From Mesorhizobium sp. B2-4-3 (GTDB taxonomy: Bacteria > Pseudomonadota > Alphaproteobacteria > Rhizobiales > Rhizobiaceae), in assembly GCF_006442815.1 (NCBI RefSeq), contig NZ_VFVL01000016.1, positions 1 to 64,000 of the forward strand: a DNA stretch of 64,000 nucleotides. The letters are read 5' to 3'. A program made the position numbers and the translations under genes. The notes under the pieces are model-generated. The model had not been told where the DNA came from. It did no database searches and was given only the letters and a program-made list of their open reading frames with translations. Below are positions 1-8,445 of this stretch, piece by piece; the stretch's first letter is position 1; every line of letters begins with the position of its first letter.

Positions 1-76
1 AGAATGACGATCGCGATTGCGCGTTTCGGCCAATCTCCAACGCATGCCACCTGCCAACGCAAACAGAGCCGACCGG

Positions 77-259
77 TCAAAATCCCTGTGCGGTGCCACT
101 AGCGCGAGGCTTCCTCATCTGATCGATCTCCTCGCTGGTCCCGATCAACGCCTCGGCAACCGCAAATTCCGCCTCCAAGGCTTCGAATTCAGCAACAAAT
201 TCCGGATCGTTAAACCAGTCCTTGGCAGCATCTTCGACGGGAATTGTTTTTCGGTTCAT
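77..259 (-). CDS. Short antitoxin-like ORF, probably a truncated HigA/XRE-type antitoxin remnant
   Basis: A 60-residue ORF beginning MNRKTIPVEDAAKDWF. Its first ~40 residues, acidic and helical, resemble the N-terminal leader that precedes the helix-turn-helix in XRE/HigA-type antitoxins. After residue ~40, where the DNA-binding domain should begin, the frame changes to an unrelated tail and stops. No partner toxin ORF is visible upstream (the next gene is the cytochrome peroxidase). It is therefore more likely a decayed antitoxin than a working one. The family assignment is by eye from the leader only. Confidence 0.4.
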   Translation of the reverse strand: MNRKTIPVEDAAKDWFNDPEFVAEFEALEAEFAVAEALIGTSEEIDQMRKPRASGTAQGF

Positions 260-278
260 GGGATCACCTCTTATCCCT

Positions 279-1589
279 TTATTCTGACAGCGTCTTCAGG
301 AAAGCCACCAGCGCCGCCCGCTCGCGCTCGGAAAGGTCGAGCGGGTGCACTTCGGAAACGCCCTCGACCGCGAGCGGCACCTTCGAGTAATGCGCCACGA
401 CCTCACCGAGCGTCGCGAACTGCCCGGCATGCATGTAGGGCGGCCGGTCCGCTGCGCCCCTGAGTGACGGCGTCTTATAGGCGCGCACGATCTGCGGCCC
501 ATCCTTGACCATGAAGCGCAGCTCGCGGCAGGCGCTTTCGTCGCCGTCACGGAACTTGCCCAGGCAGTTGAACGGATCGGCCTCGACTTGCGCCACGGCA
601 TCGACGCGCCCGCGGTCCGGCGGCAAGCCGTCGACGGGCGGCACGCCGGTGTTGTGGAAGGAGTTGTCGGTGAAGCGCGGCCCGTTGTGGCAGGTCACGC
701 AATTGGCCTTGCCGATGAACAGCTTCAGCCCAAGAACCTCCTCCGGCGAAAACACCGCATCCCCTACCGGCTTGGCGCCGGTCGCGAGATCGATGGCGAA
801 GCGGTCGAAGCGCGTCTGCTCGGGCTCGATCGAGCGCTCGAAGGCGGCGATCGCCTTGCCGATATTGGCGAAGACGCGGTTGACGTCGTCTTGTTGGCCG
901 GTGGGCATGGCGTTCCACGCCGCCTTCTCGGCATCCGTGCCAAGCGGGCTGGCACTGGCCGGCACGGTCGAAAGGTCCGGCAGCGGCCCGAAGATGCGTT
1001 CATAGCGCTCGCCGAACCGCTTCTTGATGTAATGCGCGAAAGCGGCCCGGTTGCCTGCCTGCTCCAGCGGATTTTCGAGCGGCGTCAGCGCCTGCGCCCA
1101 CACGCTGTCGCGCCTGCCGTCCCAGAAGAACCACGGATTGCGGGCCACGCCTGCCAGCGGCATGGTGCGGCGGTTGGTGCGGCTGACGCCGACCGCCTGC
1201 GGCAGGTCGTCCTGGAACTGGCGGTCGATCTTGTGGCAGGTCGAGCAGGACACCGTTCCGTCGCGGCTCATGCCGGTATCGAAGAACAGCGTCGAGCCAA
1301 GCGCGGCGGCCGCCGGCACATCCGCATACTGGTTCGTGGTGTCGGGTTTCAATGACGGCAGCGTGTTCAGCGCCAGCGACGCGATGGTCTTCTTCTCGGC
1401 GTCGCTGAACTGCGGCTCGCCGCAGCCGCCCAGCAAGACGAGAGCGGCTAAAGCCAGCAGGCTAGAGCAATTCCAGGAAAAGTGCGCAGCGGTTTTCCGT
1501 CCGGAATTGCGCAAAAACAAAGATTTAGAGCGGTTCCGCGATTCTGTGAAACGCTGAACCGCTCTAACAACGCTGGTCAGCCGCCTCAT
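279..1589 (-). CDS. Di-haem cytochrome c peroxidase family lipoprotein with a repeat element inside its signal peptide
   Basis: The protein has two CxxCH haem-binding motifs (CSTCH in the N-terminal half, CVTCH in the C-terminal half), as expected for the MauG/CcpA di-haem peroxidase family that reduces peroxide or oxidises a partner in the periplasm. A hydrophobic stretch ending in LLGGC is a lipobox, so it is probably a lipoprotein. The N-terminus is odd: the start MRRLTSV and the hydrophobic core are separated by 34 residues encoded exactly by a 102-bp dispersed repeat (1464-1565), which keeps frame. The mature enzyme is intact, but export may be affected unless translation starts elsewhere. 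The FixH-like gene lies 7 bp upstream in the same direction, so the two form an operon. Confidence 0.85.
   Translation of the reverse strand: MRRLTSVVRAVQRFTESRNRSKSLFLRNSGRKTAAHFSWNCSSLLALAALVLLGGCGEPQFSDAEKKTIASLALNTLPSLKPDTTNQYADVPAAAALGSTLFFDTGMSRDGTVSCSTCHKIDRQFQDDLPQAVGVSRTNRRTMPLAGVARNPWFFWDGRRDSVWAQALTPLENPLEQAGNRAAFAHYIKKRFGERYERIFGPLPDLSTVPASASPLGTDAEKAAWNAMPTGQQDDVNRVFANIGKAIAAFERSIEPEQTRFDRFAIDLATGAKPVGDAVFSPEEVLGLKLFIGKANCVTCHNGPRFTDNSFHNTGVPPVDGLPPDRGRVDAVAQVEADPFNCLGKFRDGDESACRELRFMVKDGPQIVRAYKTPSLRGAADRPPYMHAGQFATLGEVVAHYSKVPLAVEGVSEVHPLDLSERERAALVAFLKTLSE
1464..1565. repeat. 102-bp double-hairpin dispersed repeat, copy 1 of 3
   Basis: Begins AGAGCAATTCC and ends AACCGCTCT. 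It consists of two hairpins: GCAATTCC pairs with GGAATTGC, and AGCGGTTC pairs with GAACCGCT. Near-identical 102-bp copies lie at 16723-16824 and 19611-19712. The length is a multiple of three, and this copy is translated as residues near the N-terminus of the cytochrome peroxidase. Flanking TA (gcTAGAGC...GCTCTAac) hints at a TA target. Confidence 0.9.
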
Positions 1590-1596
1590 CGCCCGC

Positions 1597-2040
1597 TCAC
1601 AACACGATGTTGAAGACGACGGAATCGGAACCCGCCGCCGCCGAAATACCGAAGTGCAGCTGCCACCAGCCGCTCATCGTGAACTTCACGCCGTCGATGC
1701 GATAGCGCCCCTGACCCAGGTAGTCGGTCGCCTGCGGACTGGTCGGCAGGCCGTGATCGTGCTGCGGCATCCCGCCGGAAACGGTGATGGCCGCCCCCTC
1801 CACCGGCGCGCCGGCGGCGGTCTTCAAAGTCAGCAGCCAGGACTGCAGCTCGCCCTGCCGGACGACGCCGCGCTCCGGCTCGAAGCTCGCGACGAACAGC
1901 CCGTTCGCCGTCTTCTTGGAGCGTGAAATGTCCGGACCGGAGGCCGCTTGCGGCAGCGTCAGATAGACCGCGGCCACGATGCCGACCAGCAGAGCGGCCA
2001 GGCCGAGACCCGCAAGAATGTAACGCCATATCGATGCCAA
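1597..2040 (-). CDS. FixH/YtkA-like membrane-anchored protein
   Basis: 147 residues: one N-terminal membrane segment (about residues 8-28) followed by a periplasmic beta-rich domain typical of the FixH/YtkA-like family, with an MPQHDHGLP motif. FixH proteins help assemble or supply copper and haem centres of cytochrome oxidases; the stand-alone version beside a di-haem peroxidase is a recurring pair, but its exact role is not known. It is 7 bp upstream of the peroxidase gene on the same strand, so it is probably the first gene of a two-gene operon. Confidence 0.7.
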   Translation of the reverse strand: MASIWRYILAGLGLAALLVGIVAAVYLTLPQAASGPDISRSKKTANGLFVASFEPERGVVRQGELQSWLLTLKTAAGAPVEGAAITVSGGMPQHDHGLPTSPQATDYLGQGRYRIDGVKFTMSGWWQLHFGISAAAGSDSVVFNIVL

Positions 2041-2197
2041 ACCCGTTCCTCTTCGGCTGCTAACGTCGCGGGCCGCTTGTGGCGTCCCGCCCTGCCTGTG
2101 GGAAATCGCTTCTGGCGCAAAATTCGCCGCTAGCCAAGCATGGCGCTGCCGGCCGCAAAAAGCTACAGCAACAAGATCTTAGGAAGGGACAAGCCGC

Positions 2198-3115
2198 ATG
2201 GCCAAGGGTATCGCGTCGATCGGCGAATGCATGCTGGAACTGTCGGGCCAGACCGGCCCGAACTGGCGCATGGGTTTTGCCGGCGATACCTTCAACACGC
2301 TCTGGGCGTTGCACGCCTTGAGCCCGGATCGGCCCGCGACCTACGTGTCGGCCTTCGGCGACGACCCCTTCTCGCGCGATCAGATCGCCTTCCTTGCCGA
2401 GAACGGCATAGGCGTGGGCAACAGTCCGGTCATTGCCGGCGCGCGCCCCGGCCTTTACGCCATAACACTCACCGGAGCCGAGCGCGCCTTCACCTACTGG
2501 CGAAGCGACGCGGCCGCGCGCCAGCTCGCCTCGGATCCGGCAGCACTCGCAAAAAGCCTTGAAAACCAGGCGCTTGTCTATTTTTCCGGAATCACCCTGG
2601 CAATTCTGGACGAGGTGGCGCGCAAAACCCTGCTTTCAGCCGTGGCGACGGCCCGCAAGGCCGGTTCGCTCGTCGCTTTCGACCCGAACTACCGGCCGCG
2701 TCTGTGGCCAAGCCGCGAGGCGGCGCAGGCGGCGATCCTGGAGGCGCTTGGCGTCGCCGACATCGCGCTGCCGACCTTTCCGGACGAGCAGTTGCTGTTC
2801 GGGGACGCGACGCCGCGGGCGACGGCTGAGCGCCTTGGCAAGCTGACCGGCGAGGTCGTGGTCAAGAATGGCGAGCAGCCAGCCCTGATTGCGCTGAACG
2901 GCGCTTCGCAAACTGTCGACGCGGTGCATGTGGCCGCCCCCGTCGACACCACGGGCGCCGGCGATTCCTTCAATGGCGGCTATCTCGCCGCGCGGCTTGC
3001 CGGCCATGCGCCCGCCGACGCTGCTCGCCGCGCGCATAAAGTCGCCGCCGCGGTCGTGCAGGTTCGCGGCGCGCTGGCTCCGTTCGAGACGTTGAGGATG
3101 GCCTTCGACAGTTAA
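2198..3115 (+). CDS. kdgK: PfkB-family sugar kinase, probably 2-keto-3-deoxygluconate kinase
   Basis: 305 residues with the PfkB fold. The N-terminus GIASIGECMLEL and the C-terminal signature DTTGAGDSFNGGY (catalytic Asp in GAGD, ATP anion hole) are clear. The N-terminal pattern and length match KDG kinases, which phosphorylate 2-keto-3-deoxygluconate to KDPG in the Entner-Doudoroff route for uronates and related acids. An AGGAAGGG ribosome-binding site precedes the ATG. It converges with the aldose epimerase gene and no KDPG aldolase is nearby, so the substrate is inferred from family resemblance. Confidence 0.75.
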   Translation: MAKGIASIGECMLELSGQTGPNWRMGFAGDTFNTLWALHALSPDRPATYVSAFGDDPFSRDQIAFLAENGIGVGNSPVIAGARPGLYAITLTGAERAFTYWRSDAAARQLASDPAALAKSLENQALVYFSGITLAILDEVARKTLLSAVATARKAGSLVAFDPNYRPRLWPSREAAQAAILEALGVADIALPTFPDEQLLFGDATPRATAERLGKLTGEVVVKNGEQPALIALNGASQTVDAVHVAAPVDTTGAGDSFNGGYLAARLAGHAPADAARRAHKVAAAVVQVRGALAPFETLRMAFDS

Positions 3116-3160
3116 GCGCTATCGAAGCTTAGACAGACATCACTTCAATATCGGCAAACT

Positions 3161-4186
3161 TTAGGGTAAGCGGAACCGGTATTCCGTCACCTGATGGTAG
3201 ATCTGCCCCGGCCACAGCGTCGCCTGCGGGAAATAGGGCCGGTTCGGCGCGTCCGGCCATGTCTGCGCTTCGAGGCAGAGGCCCGAAAACGCCCTGTAGC
3301 GGCGGCCGTCGAGACCCGGCGACGTCGGCGCGACGAACTGACCGCTATAGAGCTGCAGTCCCGGTTCGGTGGTCCACACTTCCATCTCGACGCCGGAATT
3401 GGCGCCTTGCACCCAGGCAGCCTGGTGTAGCGGCCCGCGGCTGGAGGCTAGGCAGTAATTCAGGTCATAGCGAAGCTGCTCGCCTTCCATTTCCATGCGC
3501 AGCGCCCGCGCCTGCCGGAAATCGAAAGGCGTGCCGTCGACCGGCTTCACCACGCCGGTCGGGATCATCTCGTCATCGACGGGCGTGTAGGCGCCGGCGT
3601 TGAGCATCAACCGATGGTCGAGGATGTCGCCCGCCCCGCCATCGTCGAGATTGAAATAGGAATGCTGCGCGAGGTTGCAGAGCGTCGGCTCCTCGCAAGT
3701 CGCGGTCAGCTCCATGCTGAGCGTGCCGGGGATCTTCAGCCGGTAGGTGCAGGTGACGTCGAGCGCGCCCGGGAATCCCATGGCGCCGTCCGGATCGTGC
3801 AATGTCAGCGTCACGAAATCGCGGCCGTGCAGCGAGACGGTCCATGGCCGGTGGAAAAAGCCTTCCGAGCCCCCATGCAGCGTGTGCTTGCCGAGAAAAT
3901 TCCGCTCGGTCTGGTAGCGGTTGCCGGCGATGGTGAAGCGGCCGCCGCCGATGCGGTTGGCGAAACGGCCGACCACCGCTCCGAAGAAGGCGCGGTCGGT
4001 CTCGTAGGGTTCGAAGCGGTCGTAGCCCAGCACCAGCGGCGCGTCATGGCCGCTCAGCCTGAGGTCTTGGATGATGGCGCCGAGCCCGATGATGTTGGCC
4101 GTGATGCCGCCGCCGCGAATGGTGAAGCGGCGCACGGCCTCGCCCGCCTGCGTCGTGCCGAAGACCTCGCCGTCTTTCATCGCCAT
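3161..4186 (-). CDS. galM: Aldose 1-epimerase (galactose mutarotase)
   Basis: 341 residues, the usual GalM length. Family hallmarks include the N-terminal beta-sandwich with GARI-like FANRIGGGRF, the HGG motif in KHTLHGGSEGF, and the AQHSYFNL motif with the conserved His. It interconverts alpha and beta anomers of aldoses in the cytoplasm or periplasm; no signal peptide is visible. It is convergent with the kinase upstream and follows gabD on the same strand after a ~95-bp gap, and probably serves general sugar catabolism. Confidence 0.85.
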   Translation of the reverse strand: MAMKDGEVFGTTQAGEAVRRFTIRGGGITANIIGLGAIIQDLRLSGHDAPLVLGYDRFEPYETDRAFFGAVVGRFANRIGGGRFTIAGNRYQTERNFLGKHTLHGGSEGFFHRPWTVSLHGRDFVTLTLHDPDGAMGFPGALDVTCTYRLKIPGTLSMELTATCEEPTLCNLAQHSYFNLDDGGAGDILDHRLMLNAGAYTPVDDEMIPTGVVKPVDGTPFDFRQARALRMEMEGEQLRYDLNYCLASSRGPLHQAAWVQGANSGVEMEVWTTEPGLQLYSGQFVAPTSPGLDGRRYRAFSGLCLEAQTWPDAPNRPYFPQATLWPGQIYHQVTEYRFRLP

Positions 4187-4281
4187 GCCCGAAATGTCAT
4201 TTCCTGATCCGTGGATTTAGTCCGGCCGCGTGTCATCCGGCAAGGGCAGGCCAAACGCCTGCCCTGTCCCAGGGATCGATA

Positions 4282-5739
4282 TCAGAGTCCGAGGCCGCCG
4301 AAGCAGGCATATTTGGTGTCGAGATAGTCCTCGATGCCCTGATGCCCGCCTTCGCGACCGAGACCGGATTCCTTGACGCCGCCGAACGGCGCCTCGGGCG
4401 TGGTGATCAGGCCTTCATTGACGCCGACCATGCCGTATTTCAGGCCTTCCATCACCCGGAAGGCGCGGCCGAGATCGCCGGTGTAGAAATAGGCGGCGAG
4501 GCCGAACTCGGTGTCGTTGGCCAAGGCGACCGCCTCTTCCTCGGTCTCGAACTTGAACACGGGCGCGATCGGCCCAAAGATCTCTTCCTTCATGAAGCGC
4601 ATCTTCGGCGTGGCGTCGGCAATGACCGTCGGCTGGAAGAACGAGCCGCCCAGCGCATGGCGCTTGCCGCCGGCGACGACCTTGCCGCCCTTCGAGGTTG
4701 CGTCGGCGATGAATTCCTCGACCTTCTCGACCGCCTTCTCGTCGATCAGCGGCCCCTGCTGCACGCCTTCCTCCAGGCCCGAGCCGACCTTCAGATCGTT
4801 GCTGGCCGCGGCCAGCTTCTCGACGAACTTGTCGTAGATGCCGGCCTGCACGAGGAAGCGGTTGGTGCACACGCAGGTCTGGCCGGAATTGCGGTACTTG
4901 GCAGTGATGGCGCCGGCCACCGCGCGGTCGACATCGGCGTCGTCGAAGACCAGGAACGGCGCGTTGCCGCCGAGCTCCATCGACACTTTCTTGACCGTCG
5001 CGGCGGACTTCTGGATAAGGATCTTGCCGACCTCGGTCGAGCCGGTGAAGGTGATCTTCTTGACCAGCGGGTTGGCGCAGATCTCGTCGCCGATCTCGCC
5101 GGCCGAACCGGTGACGACATTGACGACGCCCTTCGGGAACCCGACTTCCTCGACGAGCGCGCCCCAGGCGAGGCCCGAGTAAGGCGTCTGCGAGGCGGGC
5201 TTGACCACCGCCGTGCAGCCGGCCGCCAAAGCCGGTCCGATCTTGCGGGCGAGCATCGAGGACGGGAAGTTCCACGGCGTGATGGCGGCGATGACGCCGA
5301 CCGGCTCCTTGGTCACCAGGATGCGGCGGTCGCCCCATGGCGACGGCACGATGTCGCCATAGACGCGGCGGCCTTCCTCGGCGAACCACAAGATGTAGGC
5401 CGCGGCCGAGCCGATCTCGCCCTTGGATTCGGCGAGCGACTTGCCCTGCTCGATGGTCAGCAGCTCGGCCAGCACGTCCTGATTGTCCATCATCGCGTCA
5501 TGCAGCTTGCGCAGGAGCTTCGAGCGCTCGAGCGCGGTGGTCTTGCGCCAGCTCTTGAAGGCTTCCTCGGCGGCCTCGATGGCGCGGCGGGTCTCGGCCT
5601 TGCCGGCCTTCGGCACGGTGCCGATCTTGAGGCCCGTCGCCGGATTGTTGACGTCGATGGTCTGGCCGCTGTCGGCCTGCACCCATTCACCATTGATGAG
5701 ATTGGCCTGGCGCATGAAATGGCTGGTTTTCTGAAGCAT
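4282..5739 (-). CDS. gabD: NAD(P)-dependent succinate-semialdehyde dehydrogenase
   Basis: 485 residues from the ATG at 5739 (MLQKTSHFMRQ); the frame extends upstream, but this start fits the family. Aldehyde dehydrogenase motifs are present: the FTGSTEVGK cofactor loop, the general-base Glu in ELGGN, the nucleophilic Cys in GQTCVCTN, and the terminal PFGGVKESGLGREGG. The last motif and the length are typical of GabD, which oxidises succinic semialdehyde to succinate in GABA catabolism. No GabT is adjacent, although a class III aminotransferase lies elsewhere in the window. Confidence 0.85.
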   Translation of the reverse strand: MLQKTSHFMRQANLINGEWVQADSGQTIDVNNPATGLKIGTVPKAGKAETRRAIEAAEEAFKSWRKTTALERSKLLRKLHDAMMDNQDVLAELLTIEQGKSLAESKGEIGSAAAYILWFAEEGRRVYGDIVPSPWGDRRILVTKEPVGVIAAITPWNFPSSMLARKIGPALAAGCTAVVKPASQTPYSGLAWGALVEEVGFPKGVVNVVTGSAGEIGDEICANPLVKKITFTGSTEVGKILIQKSAATVKKVSMELGGNAPFLVFDDADVDRAVAGAITAKYRNSGQTCVCTNRFLVQAGIYDKFVEKLAAASNDLKVGSGLEEGVQQGPLIDEKAVEKVEEFIADATSKGGKVVAGGKRHALGGSFFQPTVIADATPKMRFMKEEIFGPIAPVFKFETEEEAVALANDTEFGLAAYFYTGDLGRAFRVMEGLKYGMVGVNEGLITTPEAPFGGVKESGLGREGGHQGIEDYLDTKYACFGGLGL

Positions 5740-5923
5740 GGTCTGGCCTCCGTTCGGCGCGCTGATCGGCCGTTTTTCTGGATATCCGTTGAAGCGTGCT
5801 TCAAGAGCCGCACGCCGGCGCATTGCTCTTACCTAGGGAAAGGCGGGCAAGCAATCACAAGATGGCATATAGGGGTTGGGCCAGCAAAGGCGAGCCGCCT
5901 CAATCGCTGGTAGGGATGTTGAG

Positions 5924-6041
5924 ATTCAGGTCAGACCGAGCCGAAAATAGCGATTTCCGAGAACCGGAGCGGAGCGTACTTAAAGTACGTGAGCACCGGA
6001 AGCGCAGGAAATCGGTGTTTGCAGGCCGGCCTCACCTGAAT
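5924..6041. repeat. Dispersed ~118-bp palindromic element (full copy)
   Basis: Nested inverted repeats: outer arms ATTCAGGT and ACCTGAAT, inner arms GATTTCC and GGAAATC, and a central GTACTTAAAGTAC palindrome. It fills most of the ~310-bp gap between gabD and the AEC carrier; nothing else is visible there. Its right half recurs in degraded form at about 51270-51322. Confidence 0.8.
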
Positions 6042-6052
6042 AACAACATTCC

Positions 6053-7003
6053 TTATCCGAAGACGTGGATCACCACCGTCAGCCAGAACGACGTGGTCAC
6101 CACCGCGCTTGCGGTGGCAAGCGTCATCTGGTTCGAGGCCAGCGCCTGGCCGCTGTTGAACTGGACGGCGATCAGGTAGGAATTGATGCCCGAAGGGAGT
6201 GCTGCAACCACCACGGCGACCTTGGCGGTCAGTGGCGGCAGGCCGAGCAGCCACACGAACGCCAGCACCAGCGCCGGCATCAGGAACAGTTTCAGTCCGG
6301 ACAATGCCAGCGCCGGCCGGATATTGCCGGAAATGCCGAAGCGGCGCAGGCTGAGCCCCATGGCGAACAGCGCCACCGGACCGGCCGTGTCGGCGAGCGT
6401 GTCGACCAGCCGTTCGATGAGGTCCGGCAGCGCAGCACCTGTGAGGCGCCAGGCGAGCCCCGCCAGGATGCCGATGATCAGCGGATTGATGAACAGCCGC
6501 CTGAGGAAGCTTTTGACGACGCGCAGCGGATGGACCGTCTTGCCGCTGCCGCGCCCGAACATCTCGAACAGCACGATCGAGGCCATCATCATGATCGGCA
6601 GGTGGACCGAGACCAGCAGCGACAGCACCTCGAAGCCGCTGGCGCCGAAGATGCCGAGGATGAAGGGCGCGCCGAGCAGCACGACGTTGGAATAGGCCGA
6701 CGACACGCCGCCGACTATGCCCGCGCGCGCATCTCGCCTGAACAGCCGCGTCATCACCAGATGGCCCGCGGCCCAGATGATGGCCACGGCCGCGAAATAG
6801 GCGCCCCACAGCGACCAGGGCGTGACGCCATGGAAGTCCGATTTGACCATGGTCTGGAAGAGCAGCAACGGCATCGCCACGTTGACGGCGAATTCGGAAA
6901 TGCCCTCCCCGCTCGCCGGCTTCAGATAGCCAGTGAGCCCGGCCAGATAGCCGAGCGCCACAAGGCTGAAGACGAAGAGGACGGTTTCGGTGAGCGGAGT
7001 CAT
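6053..7003 (-). CDS. AEC-family (auxin efflux carrier-like) transporter
   Basis: 316 residues from the ATG at 7003. It is almost entirely hydrophobic, with about ten predicted membrane segments arranged as two repeats of five, as in the AEC family of the BASS-like fold. Bacterial members carry malate, malonate or related carboxylates; the substrate here cannot be told from sequence. It stands alone, divergent from the histidine phosphatase gene. Confidence 0.75.
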   Translation of the reverse strand: MTPLTETVLFVFSLVALGYLAGLTGYLKPASGEGISEFAVNVAMPLLLFQTMVKSDFHGVTPWSLWGAYFAAVAIIWAAGHLVMTRLFRRDARAGIVGGVSSAYSNVVLLGAPFILGIFGASGFEVLSLLVSVHLPIMMMASIVLFEMFGRGSGKTVHPLRVVKSFLRRLFINPLIIGILAGLAWRLTGAALPDLIERLVDTLADTAGPVALFAMGLSLRRFGISGNIRPALALSGLKLFLMPALVLAFVWLLGLPPLTAKVAVVVAALPSGINSYLIAVQFNSGQALASNQMTLATASAVVTTSFWLTVVIHVFG

Positions 7004-7167
7004 TTTCCGGGCGGAGACATTTTTCCCGTGATAGGCGAGCACTGATCGCCATGCAATTGGCGCCGTGCGCCATTCCCCGGCGCCGCTGCTTGTTTTCCGG
7101 CCGGCTTTGCGGTCCCTATATGCCAATCACGGTCTTGGCCCCCCGTCGGGCCGCCAAAGGACTTCCG

Positions 7168-7716
7168 ATGCTGCGAATTGTTCTGGCGTTTTTTCTCCTA
7201 GCCTCTCCGAGCCTTGCCCACGCGACGGACGCCGGCTGGGCGTTGCTGCGCGACGGCGGCCATGTCGTGCTGCTCCGCCATGCCTTCGTCACCGGAGCTG
7301 CCGACCCGGCCAATTTCGACATCGGCAATTGCGCCACGCAGCTCAACCTATCGGAGCGCGGCAAGCAGCAGGCAAGCCGCATCGGCGCGCTGTTCGCGGC
7401 CCGCGCGGCGCCGATCGATCACGTGCTCTCGAGCCGCTACTGCCGCTGCCTCGACACTGCCCGCATTGCTTTCGAATCCGAGCCGCAGCCCTTCGCGCCG
7501 CTCGACCTGCTGAAGGCCGACCCGGCCGAAAAGGCCGCGCAAATGGAAGCGGTCATGAAGGAGATCCGCGGCTATTCCGGCTCCGACAATCTGGTGCTGG
7601 TCACGCATGTGGAAAACATCGAGGCGCTTACCGGTGTTGCGCCGCGCGAGGGCGAAGCCGTGGTGGTGGCGCCGGAAGGCGACGGCCTCAAGGTGCTCGG
7701 CCGGGTCACCTTCTGA
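7168..7716 (+). CDS. Secreted histidine phosphatase family protein
   Basis: 182 residues from the ATG at 7168, preceded by AAAGGA. A signal peptide with a likely LAHA-TDA cleavage site is followed by the phosphoglycerate-mutase/histidine-phosphatase core: LLRHA carries the phospho-accepting His, and a second His lies in VLVTHVEN. These periplasmic branch-2-type enzymes remove phosphate from unknown small molecules or proteins. The specific substrate is not predictable. Confidence 0.75.
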   Translation: MLRIVLAFFLLASPSLAHATDAGWALLRDGGHVVLLRHAFVTGAADPANFDIGNCATQLNLSERGKQQASRIGALFAARAAPIDHVLSSRYCRCLDTARIAFESEPQPFAPLDLLKADPAEKAAQMEAVMKEIRGYSGSDNLVLVTHVENIEALTGVAPREGEAVVVAPEGDGLKVLGRVTF

Positions 7717-7937
7717 GGGCGCCGGCCTGCGCGGCTCGCTACTGTGGCCGAAATACCACATCCGGAAGAAGCCGCAAATCCGCCGCGACAATGCCGCTTG
7801 CGACAACCCGTCGCAGGGTCTATAGGCGCGCTCCCGGTCACGAAAACCGAAGCGAGCACAACGGTTGGAGCTTTCGTCTCCGCCCGTGCAGGCGGCTTTG
7901 CCGCCCTGTATACGGCGCCGTTTCGGGGGTTGGGATC

Positions 7938-8012
7938 GCCGATGTAGCTCAGAGGTTAGAGCGCCGGATTTGGGTCCGGAGGTCAGGGGTTCGAGTCCCT
8001 TCATCAGCACCA
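7938..8012 (+). tRNA. tRNA-like sequence 1, CCA-encoded, atypical anticodon loop
   Basis: Cloverleaf features are clear: D arm GCTC/GAGC, T arm with TTCGAGT loop, acceptor strands GCCGATG and CATCAGC (one C3-A70 mismatch), discriminator A and an encoded CCA. The anticodon stem CCGGA/TCCGG encloses only six bases, TTTGGG, instead of seven, so the anticodon is ambiguous (TGG for Pro or TTG for Gln). It does not look like a standard rhizobial tRNA-Pro. The CCA overlaps the next tRNA-like element. Confidence 0.5.
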
Positions 8013-8083
8013 CGGATAGCTCAATTGGTTAGAGCATCAGACTCATAATCTGACTGTCGAAGGTTCGATTCCTTCTCCAACGG
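8010..8083 (+). tRNA. tRNA-like sequence 2, CAT anticodon, broken acceptor stem
   Basis: D arm GCTC/GAGC, anticodon stem TCAGA/TCTGA with a seven-base loop CTCATAA (anticodon CAT), and T arm GAAGG/CCTTC with loop TTCGATT are all well formed. The acceptor stem is not: 5' CCACGGA pairs with 3' TCCAACG at only about four of seven positions, and the 3' end is CCT rather than CCA. It abuts and slightly overlaps tRNA-like 1, so both may come from one transcript. Either a decayed tRNA-Met/Ile gene or a tRNA-like RNA that is not aminoacylated. Confidence 0.45.
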
Positions 8084-8445
8084 CCTGATAAGCCGACACC
8101 TTCAGGTGGTGTTATCCAAAACGGTCCGGGGACCGGAATGCGAGGACTTCACGGACGGCAGGGCTTCGGCCTTGCCGGGCGGCGATGTTCTGCGCCATCG
8201 GCTCGCGGCCAGGCCCGCGGTGACGATCAAGGCGCGGCGCGGCCGGCAAGGGAAGCTTCGGCTTCCGGCGCCCGCTTCGCCGCCCCGCGATCCGCTCCCG
8301 AAGGCCCGCCGCGGATCGATGCCACCGGTCCCCGGATCATTCGTGCCCGGGACATGAAGTACGACGACGTGAAACGAGAAACGAAAGGATGATCGACGCA
8401 TGACGTGACGCCTCGCATGGGGCCATGCCCGACAGGAGTAAGACA
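8084..8445. other. Intergenic region between the tRNA-like pair and slipin
   Basis: About 360 bp without a convincing gene. A small hairpin (ACACC...GGTGT) follows the second tRNA-like element. The ribosome-binding site AGGAG of the slipin lies at 8433-8437. I see no clear sigma-54 promoter here or in the 220 bp before the tRNA-like pair. Confidence 0.5.

Noticed and set aside
4342-5913. 523-codon plus-strand frame
   Set aside because: Shadow of gabD on the other strand; no recognisable protein features.
7717-8445. Sigma-54 promoter for the tRNA-like/slipin region
   Set aside because: I looked for a TGGCAC-N5-TTGC type site and found none that fits; support for RtcR control is therefore indirect.
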